A program made the translations under genes and the position numbers. Shown here one piece after another: positions 1 to 4,669 of a stretch of DNA of 5,925 nucleotides. This DNA comes from Clostridia bacterium (lineage in GTDB: Bacteria > Bacillota_A > Clostridia > Christensenellales > CAG-138): positions 1 through 5,925 of the forward strand of contig JAFZJT010000032.1 in NCBI GenBank assembly GCA_017553815.1, read 5' to 3'. The notes beneath the pieces are model-generated. The model was not told the origin of the DNA. It made no database searches and saw only the letters and a program-made list of their open reading frames with translations. How positions within the stretch are numbered: position 1 is the stretch's first letter; every line of letters begins with the position of its first letter.

Positions 1-403
1 ATCTGAGCCCGACGCAAGCGCCGAACCAACCGCGGAGCCGACCGCAACTCCCGAACCCGAGGAGACTACCGAGCCCGAGGATGAGAAGACACTGACCGAG
101 AAGTACGATATCAAGTTCTACGAGACCACCGACGGACATAAGATCGCCGAGGTCAGGACTCCCGTTGCTAACGGCGGTATCCACTTCATGTTCATCAATG
201 AGGAGCTCGAGAGCGGCGCCGCGACCCTCGATCTTAACGACGAGGAAAGCCCCGTGCATGCGAATATCGCCAAGTTCTACAAGAAGGCGCTTCAGGACGA
301 GCATTACACCGCATGCGTTGAGGAGTGGACCAAGAACACCTCCATCAGGCTCAACGACACCTACCTCGACAACTTCGCCAAGACCTATCTCGGCATCAAC
401 TGA
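1..403 (+). CDS. C-terminal fragment of an exported protein, possibly a SurA/PrsA-like foldase (5' truncated)
   Basis: The reading frame is open from base 2 to a TGA at 401-403, giving 133 residues; the true start lies before the window. The first 28 or so residues are a disordered linker dominated by Glu, Pro, Thr and Ala. A charged folded region of about 100 residues follows. It contains a GGIHFMFIN strand (bases 173-199) resembling the last strand of a parvulin domain ('GyHI'), then a helix (HANIAKFYKKALQDEHYTACVEEW) and an ending around 'SIRLNDTYLDNFAKTYLG'. That order, final isomerase-like strand and then a C-terminal helix with an EEW...I pattern, is what I know from SurA_N/PrsA-type peptidyl-prolyl isomerase chaperones of Clostridia, which sit outside the membrane and help exported proteins fold. 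The linker composition supports an exported protein. The family call is inference from a short tail; a different secreted or lipoprotein family is possible. A hairpin terminator begins about 35 bases after the stop. Confidence 0.5.
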   Translation, partial: SEPDASAEPTAEPTATPEPEETTEPEDEKTLTEKYDIKFYETTDGHKIAEVRTPVANGGIHFMFINEELESGAATLDLNDEESPVHANIAKFYKKALQDEHYTACVEEWTKNTSIRLNDTYLDNFAKTYLGIN

Positions 404-439
404 GAAGATCGGCAGGTTTAAAACCGAATAACCGATAGG

Positions 440-471
440 ATAATGGGGCAGCCGAACGGCTGCCCCTTATT
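440..471 (+). terminator. Rho-independent terminator after the partial plus-strand gene
   Basis: A perfect 10-bp inverted repeat, GGGGCAGCCG (445-454) and CGGCTGCCCC (457-466), encloses AA and can equally form a 9-bp stem with a GAAC tetraloop. It is flanked by ATAA (440-443) and TTAT (467-470), which extend the stem past one bulged T. A short T-rich tail (TTATT) follows on the plus strand. The position 37 bases downstream of the plus-strand stop fits a terminator for that gene. Because genes converge here, it may also stop minus-strand transcripts, although the minus-strand tail (ATTATCC) is a weaker U-tract. Confidence 0.8.
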
Positions 472-545
472 CATGCTTGTATTCCTGCGAATAATGAAAA
501 ATGAATGATGATTTGTGATGATCAATGACGGGCTTCTCATGGGAT

Positions 546-612
546 CCCGCTATAAATGCATGGAGCGCCGAATTCAGCGCTTCGTTAAGTTAAACGAAGA
601 GTTATAAGCGGG
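546..612. other. Compact inverted-repeat element, predicted three-way junction, 3' of the ABC operon
   Basis: Three nested pairings fit together. P1 pairs CCCGCTATAA (546-555) with TTATAAGCGGG (602-612), with one bulged A at 606. P2 pairs AGCGC (564-568) with GCGCT (577-581). P3 pairs TCGTT (582-586 region) with AACGA (593-597), and can be lengthened to CTTCGTT/AACGAAG at the expense of P2. As DNA it is symmetrical, so either strand could fold. It starts 9 bases beyond the stop codon of the second ABC gene on the minus strand, so it would form the 3' end of that mRNA. No strong U-tract follows on either strand, which argues against a plain terminator. It could be a 3' stability element, a weak terminator or a dispersed palindromic repeat. 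The pairing is seen in the sequence; the role is inference. Confidence 0.5.
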
Positions 613-620
613 AAACCCGA

Positions 621-2516
621 TCAGCTCATCTCAAACATTCCGGTATAGAGCTCGTAGTATCTGCCCTTCTTTTTGAGCAGCTCGTCATGGTCGCCGCGCT
701 CGATGATGGAGCCGTGCTCAAGCACCATTATGGCGTTTGCGTTGCGCACGGTGGAGAGCCTGTGTGCGATAACGAGCACGGTGCGATCCTGCATAAGGCT
801 GTCCATGCCGCGCTCTATGAGAAGCTCGGTGCGCGTGTCTATGGAACTGGTTGCTTCATCGAGTATCAGCACAACGGGGTTGGATACGGCTGCCCGCGCG
901 ATAGATAAGAGCTGCCGCTGTCCCTGCGAAAGATTCGCGCCGTCCGAAATGAGCATAGTGTTATAGCCCTCGGGCAGATGGCTGATAAAATAATGCGCGT
1001 TTGCGATCTTCGCGGCTTCGATGCATTCTTCATCGGTCGCGTTCGCCCTTCCGTAGCGGATGTTCTCCATGACCGTTCCTGTGAAAAGATGCGTGTCCTG
1101 AAGCACTATGCCGAGCGTGCCGCGAAGGTCTGATTTTTTCATCCTGCGGATATCTATGCCATCGTAGGTTATCTCGCCGCCCATGATATCGTAGAAGCGG
1201 TTTATGAGGTTGGTTATCGTGGTCTTGCCCGCGCCCGTTGAGCCCACGAAGGCTATCTTCTGCGCGGTCTTTGCGTAGAGGGAGATATCCTTCAAAACCT
1301 CGACATTGCCGTCATAGCTGAAGCTGACGTTATGAAGCTCTATCATGCCCTTGACGGGAACCTCGTCAAAGCCGCCGTCCGCCCTCGGAACGCGCCAAAC
1401 GTCCTCGCCGCTCGCGTTCTTTGCGATAACGACATCGCCGTCATCGATGTCGGGCGGAACGTCCATAAGCGCGAAGATACGCTCCGCGCCAGCAAGCGCC
1501 AGAAGCACGAAATTGAATTGCTCGGATATCTGACTCATCCTGTCCGCAAACTGCCGAATGTACTGTAAAAATGCGATCAGCACGCTTCCCGTGGAAACGA
1601 GCCCGACGACGCCGAGCGTGGTGGTGATGGAGTAGAAGATATGCGAAAGATTGTTCATGATGGGGCCGACGATATTGGCGTAGGTGCTCGCCCTCGTCGC
1701 CGCGGTGCAAAGCTCGTTGTTGCGCTCGTCGAATTCCCGAACCGCCGCTTCCTCGTGGTTGAACGCCTTAACGACCCTTTGCCCCTCCATCAGCTCCTCG
1801 ATATAGCCGTTAACAGCGGCGACAGCCTTCTGCTGGCGCGCAAAGTTCCTCGAGCTGCGCTTGCCGATGGTCTTGATCGTCCAAAACACGATAACGCCCA
1901 TCACCGCAACGATTAGGAAGAGCTTCACGGATAAAACGAGCATCATCGCCACAACGCCGACGAGCGAAGTCACGGAGATTATGAGCTGGGTTATGCTGTG
2001 GTGCATCAGCTCGCGGAGCGCATCGGTATCGTTCGTGTAATAGCTCATCAGTTCGCCGTGCGTATGCGTGTCGAAATAGCCGATCGGCAGATCCTGCATA
2101 TGATCGAACATATCCTTTCTTAGATCGCAGAGCACCGTTGCGGCGCATTTGAGCATCAAAAGATTGAGGATATAATTGGTTATAATGCCGAGCACGTACA
2201 GCCCCGCCATGCCGATAAGCAGGGCGAGGTACTTTGCATGTGCAGCTTCCTTCGTAATATTCGCTTCCTCAAGCACCGCAACGAGCGGACGCATCATGTA
2301 GCTTGCCGCGATGGTCGAAGCGGAGTAGAGGATTATCGCTATGACCGCCGCGATAAACGGCGCGCGGCAGCTTCCGTAGTATCTGAAGAGCCGCATCAGC
2401 GTCTTAAAGGGGCTTGCGGGGCGGTTCGAGGCGTTCTTGCCCTTGTGGAGCGGGGTCTTCTTTATGCGGCGCATATTGACTTTTTCGCGCTTTAGTTTGC
2501 CGTTATCCCTATTCAT
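621..2516 (-). CDS. ABC exporter half-transporter, catalytic subunit of a heterodimer (TM288/BmrD-like)
   Basis: This 631-residue protein has the usual size and order of a type I ABC exporter half: a basic N-terminal tail (about 1-50), six membrane segments (near 52-74, 97-122, 175-197, 198-218, 281-309 and 311-345), a linker of about 35 residues, then a nucleotide-binding domain (about 391-631). The ATPase motifs are all visible: A-loop Tyr401, Walker A GSTGAGKT (425-432), Q-loop Gln473, signature LSQGQ (529-533), Walker B LILDE with catalytic Glu554, D-loop SSID (557-560) and switch His585. The signature has Gln in place of the first Gly of LSGGQ, typical of the catalytically complete partner in heterodimeric exporters such as TM288 and BmrD. 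It would work in the cytoplasmic membrane, exporting lipids, drugs or peptides using ATP; the substrate cannot be read from sequence. The ATG at 2516 is chosen because AAGGAGG lies 7 bases upstream; the in-frame ATG at 2474 has no ribosome site. Its ATG overlaps the upstream gene's TGA by 4 bases, so translation is probably coupled. Confidence 0.93.
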   Translation of the reverse strand: MNRDNGKLKREKVNMRRIKKTPLHKGKNASNRPASPFKTLMRLFRYYGSCRAPFIAAVIAIILYSASTIAASYMMRPLVAVLEEANITKEAAHAKYLALLIGMAGLYVLGIITNYILNLLMLKCAATVLCDLRKDMFDHMQDLPIGYFDTHTHGELMSYYTNDTDALRELMHHSITQLIISVTSLVGVVAMMLVLSVKLFLIVAVMGVIVFWTIKTIGKRSSRNFARQQKAVAAVNGYIEELMEGQRVVKAFNHEEAAVREFDERNNELCTAATRASTYANIVGPIMNNLSHIFYSITTTLGVVGLVSTGSVLIAFLQYIRQFADRMSQISEQFNFVLLALAGAERIFALMDVPPDIDDGDVVIAKNASGEDVWRVPRADGGFDEVPVKGMIELHNVSFSYDGNVEVLKDISLYAKTAQKIAFVGSTGAGKTTITNLINRFYDIMGGEITYDGIDIRRMKKSDLRGTLGIVLQDTHLFTGTVMENIRYGRANATDEECIEAAKIANAHYFISHLPEGYNTMLISDGANLSQGQRQLLSIARAAVSNPVVLILDEATSSIDTRTELLIERGMDSLMQDRTVLVIAHRLSTVRNANAIMVLEHGSIIERGDHDELLKKKGRYYELYTGMFEMS

Positions 2517-4321
2517 ACCGCCGCCTCCTTATGCTGGGATGTGTATACCTCGCGGTATATCTCGCTGCGCTCCATAAGCTCCGCGTGGGTGCCGATATCG
2601 GAGATGCAGCCCTCCTTCATAACGATTATCCTGTCGGCGTCCATGATCGAGGAGATGCGCTGGGCGATTATGAGCTTCGTTGTGGATGGGATGAACTCGC
2701 GGAAAGCCTTTCTGATGCTCTCGTCGGTGCGCGAGTCCACAGCGCTCGTCGAGTCGTCCAAAATGAGTATCTTGGGCTTTTTGAGAAGCGCGCGCGCTAT
2801 GCAGAGGCGCTGCTTCTGACCGCCCGAAACGTTCACGCCGCCCTGTCCGAGCTCGGTCTCATACCCATCGGGAAAATGGGAAACGAAATCATGTGCGCAG
2901 GCGAGCCTGCAGGCGTTCTCTATCTCCTCGTCGCTCGCGTTCGGGTCGCCCCAGCGAAGATTATCCTTAATAGTACCCGAAAACAGCATGTTTTTCTGCA
3001 AAACCATCGAAACGCTCTCGCGAAGCTCATAGAGCGAATAGTTCTTAATATCCCTTCCGCCGATAAGAAGCTCGCCCGAAAGTATGTCGTAGAAGCGGGG
3101 GATGAGCTGAACCAGAGTGCTCTTTCCCTCGCCCGTGCCGCCGATTATGCCGATGGTCTCGCCCGAGCGAATGTGAAGGTCGATATTGCGAAGCGTCAGA
3201 TTATCCTCGACTCCCGTATAGCTGAAGCAAACTTTTTTGAACTCGATCTCGCCGCTTTCGACCTTGAGCGCGCTCTCGTTTTCGGGAATGTCGGGAACCT
3301 CGGCAAGCACCTCGGTTATCCTCGCAACGGATTCGCGCGTCATCGTGAAGATAACGATTATCGTCGCCACCATCGCAAGCGCGCCTATGACCTGATTGGT
3401 GTAGGTCAGAAGGCTGACGAGCTCGCCCGTGTTCATGGTTCCGCCGAGCACGCTGTCGCCGCCAAGAAGAAGCAGTATGCCGGAGCAGGTCCACATAACG
3501 CCGAGCTGCAGCGGATTGGTCATGGCAAAGAGCCGCTCCGCCCTAATATGCGCCTTTTTAAGGTCGTCTGCCGAGGCGTTGAAGCGCTTTTTCTCGTATT
3601 CCTCGCGAACATAGCTCTTAACGACCCTTATCGCGGTCAGATCCTCCTGCACCGAGGCATTCAGATCGTCGTATTTTTTTAGCCATATCCTAAAGCGCGG
3701 TCTGCCGATGACAGCAAACACGATCAGCACCGCAACGAGCACCGGCAGCGAAAGCACGAATATTAGCGAGAGCTTCGCGTTTATCCTAAACGCCATGACC
3801 GCCGCAAGCACCATCATAACCGGCGCACGCACGAAAACACGGATCGCCTGCATATAGAGGTTTTGGATGTTGTTCACGTCCGCCGTGGTGCGCATAACCA
3901 GGGAAGGGGTGGAGAATCTGTCGGTATTTTTGAAGGAAAATGACTGGATCTTTTTAAACAGCGTGTGGCGAAGATTCTTTGAAAAGCCCATCGCCGCCAC
4001 CGCCGCCGTTCTCGCGCCGAGCATGCCGAAGGCGAGCGAAAACAGCGCCGCAGCGATCATCAGGCCGCCGAGGGTGAGTATGAAGCTGGTATTGTCCGCG
4101 ATCAGCTCGAGCGAAAACAGCGCCCTGAGCTGAAAATCCGCCTTGCGGTACAGTCCGCCGTCGACGATCGCCGCCATGAGCAGGGGGATGAACACCTCCA
4201 TTGCGACCTCGAATATCATGAGTATCGGCGTTATTACGGTAGGAAAAACATATCCCTTGGCGCAGGGAAGTATCGCGCGGAAGCCGCGCTGCTTTTTCCG
4301 ATCGGCATTATTTGAGAGCAT
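2513..4321 (-). CDS. ABC exporter half-transporter, degenerate-site subunit of a heterodimer (TM287/BmrC-like)
   Basis: This 602-residue protein is the first gene of the operon. Six membrane segments are seen near residues 25-53, 79-105, 162-179, 184-206, 272-294 and 299-327, with the intracellular coupling region between TM2 and TM3 and again between TM4 and TM5. The nucleotide-binding domain follows from about 357: A-loop Tyr368, Walker A GGTGEGKS (394-401), Q-loop Gln442, signature VSGGQ (498-502), Walker B LILDD (519-523) and D-loop SAVD (526-529). Two catalytic positions are replaced: Asp523 stands where the general-base Glu is expected, and Gln554 (IAQRIS) where the switch His is expected. 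The same pattern marks the non-hydrolysing subunit of TM287/288, BmrCD and LmrCD-type exporters, so this half should bind ATP without efficient turnover while giving an intact signature to its partner's active site. The start at 4321 is supported by GGAGA 6 bases upstream. A close promoter and leader hairpin precede it. The transported substrate is unknown. Confidence 0.93.
   Translation of the reverse strand: MLSNNADRKKQRGFRAILPCAKGYVFPTVITPILMIFEVAMEVFIPLLMAAIVDGGLYRKADFQLRALFSLELIADNTSFILTLGGLMIAAALFSLAFGMLGARTAAVAAMGFSKNLRHTLFKKIQSFSFKNTDRFSTPSLVMRTTADVNNIQNLYMQAIRVFVRAPVMMVLAAVMAFRINAKLSLIFVLSLPVLVAVLIVFAVIGRPRFRIWLKKYDDLNASVQEDLTAIRVVKSYVREEYEKKRFNASADDLKKAHIRAERLFAMTNPLQLGVMWTCSGILLLLGGDSVLGGTMNTGELVSLLTYTNQVIGALAMVATIIVIFTMTRESVARITEVLAEVPDIPENESALKVESGEIEFKKVCFSYTGVEDNLTLRNIDLHIRSGETIGIIGGTGEGKSTLVQLIPRFYDILSGELLIGGRDIKNYSLYELRESVSMVLQKNMLFSGTIKDNLRWGDPNASDEEIENACRLACAHDFVSHFPDGYETELGQGGVNVSGGQKQRLCIARALLKKPKILILDDSTSAVDSRTDESIRKAFREFIPSTTKLIIAQRISSIMDADRIIVMKEGCISDIGTHAELMERSEIYREVYTSQHKEAAV
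2524..2530 (-). promoter_or_regulatory. Ribosome binding site of the second ABC gene, inside the first
   Basis: The minus strand reads AAGGAGG here, 7 bases before the ATG at 2516. It lies within the last codons of the upstream gene, encoding part of its C-terminal HKEAAV. The strong site plus the ATGA stop/start overlap supports the 631-residue start and coupled synthesis of the two subunits in equal amounts. Confidence 0.85.
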
Positions 4322-4327
4322 AGATTA

Positions 4328-4332
4328 TCTCC
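4328..4332 (-). promoter_or_regulatory. Ribosome binding site of the first ABC gene
   Basis: The minus strand reads GGAGA, with six bases (TAATCT) before the ATG at 4321. It fixes the start of the 602-residue subunit and lies just after the leader hairpin, so folding of that hairpin could affect access to it. Confidence 0.75.
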
Positions 4333-4337
4333 GTTGA

Positions 4338-4361
4338 GCGGCAGGCGCAAAACCTTGCCGC
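4338..4361 (-). promoter_or_regulatory. Leader hairpin or operator-like inverted repeat before the ABC operon
   Basis: On the minus strand GCGGCA (4361-4356) pairs with TGCCGC (4343-4338). An inner GG/CC pair past one bulged A extends the stem to about 8 bp with a 7-base loop (TTTTGCG). It lies in the short leader between the predicted transcription start (around 4377) and the ribosome site. It could act as an RNA hairpin tuning translation or stability, or as a DNA operator for a regulator encoded elsewhere. No T-tract follows, so it is not an attenuator by itself. Confidence 0.45.
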
Positions 4362-4383
4362 ATAGATTCATTATTCCATATTA

Positions 4384-4412
4384 ATTTTACCACGATACGC
4401 CGTAAAATGCAA
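4384..4412 (-). promoter_or_regulatory. Sigma-A-type extended -10 promoter of the ABC operon
   Basis: Read on the minus strand: -35 TTGCAT (4412-4407), a 17-base spacer, and -10 TAAAAT (4389-4384). The spacer ends in TGG, placing TG one base before the -10 as in extended -10 promoters. The -10 matches consensus at five of six bases and the -35 at four. Transcription would start near 4377, giving a leader of roughly 55 bases before the ATG at 4321. Confidence 0.7.
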
Positions 4413-4573
4413 AGGTTGCGCGTTCGTTTTCTCAATGAGCGCGGGTAAAAGCTTTTTTGCGGCATGGCGGAGCGCTTTTTGTCAAAACCGTATTCTAAAG
4501 AGCACGGCGGATCGATATTCGGCATCGTTGGCGGCAATAGTGAAATTATATTTGAGATTATTGGGTTTACCTA

Positions 4574-4602
4574 TTGATTTTTTTTTGATTTTACATTACA
4601 AT
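4574..4602 (+). promoter_or_regulatory. Sigma-A-type promoter of the L,D-transpeptidase gene, with a T9 tract in it
   Basis: TTGATT (4574-4579) and TACAAT (4597-4602) are separated by exactly 17 bases. The -35 matches consensus at four of six bases and the -10 at five. A run of nine T residues (4578-4586) spans the end of the -35 and the start of the spacer. Transcription would begin near 4609, leaving a leader of about 60 bases. A second -10-like TATTAT at 4630-4635 has no good -35. Confidence 0.6.
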
Positions 4603-4651
4603 TATCAAGGTTTTTTATGTACACTGGTTTATTATGCGTGCTTCAAAGATC

Positions 4652-4657
4652 GGAGGG
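4652..4657 (+). promoter_or_regulatory. Ribosome binding site that favours a TTG start at 4664 for the transpeptidase
   Basis: GGAGGG is a strong Shine-Dalgarno sequence. It lies 6 bases before an in-frame TTG at 4664-4666 but 12 bases before the ATG at 4670-4672. The spacing is near-optimal for TTG and long for ATG. The choice changes the protein by only two residues (Met-Ile before the ATG methionine). Confidence 0.7.
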
Positions 4658-4669
4658 AAAATTTTGATT

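Larger units (their letters stand above)
4322..4669. other. Divergent intergenic control region between the ABC operon and the L,D-transpeptidase gene
   Basis: This stretch of about 350 bases holds the minus-strand promoter, leader hairpin and ribosome site for the exporter in its left third, and the plus-strand promoter and ribosome site for the transpeptidase in its right third. The centre (about 4413-4540) is more GC-rich and shows no gene I can support. It has a short palindrome CTCAATGAG (4431-4439) that could be a small operator half-site, but nothing firm. The segment 4541-4620 is strikingly rich in A and T, ending in a run of nine T residues inside the promoter. No riboswitch or small-RNA fold was recognised. 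Confidence 0.7.

Noticed and set aside
165..431. Alternative-frame open frame (88 codons) over the end of the first gene
   Set aside because: It overlaps the foldase-like tail in the wrong frame, is Ser/Arg/Thr-rich and shows no domain.
472..545. Cluster of ATG/TGA-rich sequence as a possible small gene
   Set aside because: Every ATG in the plus frames meets a stop within a few codons, and no ribosome site is present.
2531..3682. Long plus-strand open frame (383 codons) antisense to the first ABC gene
   Set aside because: It lies wholly inside a gene with full ABC motifs. Its translation is Arg/Ala/Leu-rich with no recognisable domain, and no ribosome site or promoter precedes it. It is an antisense shadow of G/C-biased third positions.
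4325..4537. Minus-strand open frame (70 codons) upstream of the ABC operon, considered as a leader peptide
   Set aside because: It covers the predicted promoter, so it would begin upstream of transcription. It has no Shine-Dalgarno sequence and a composition unlike a real peptide.
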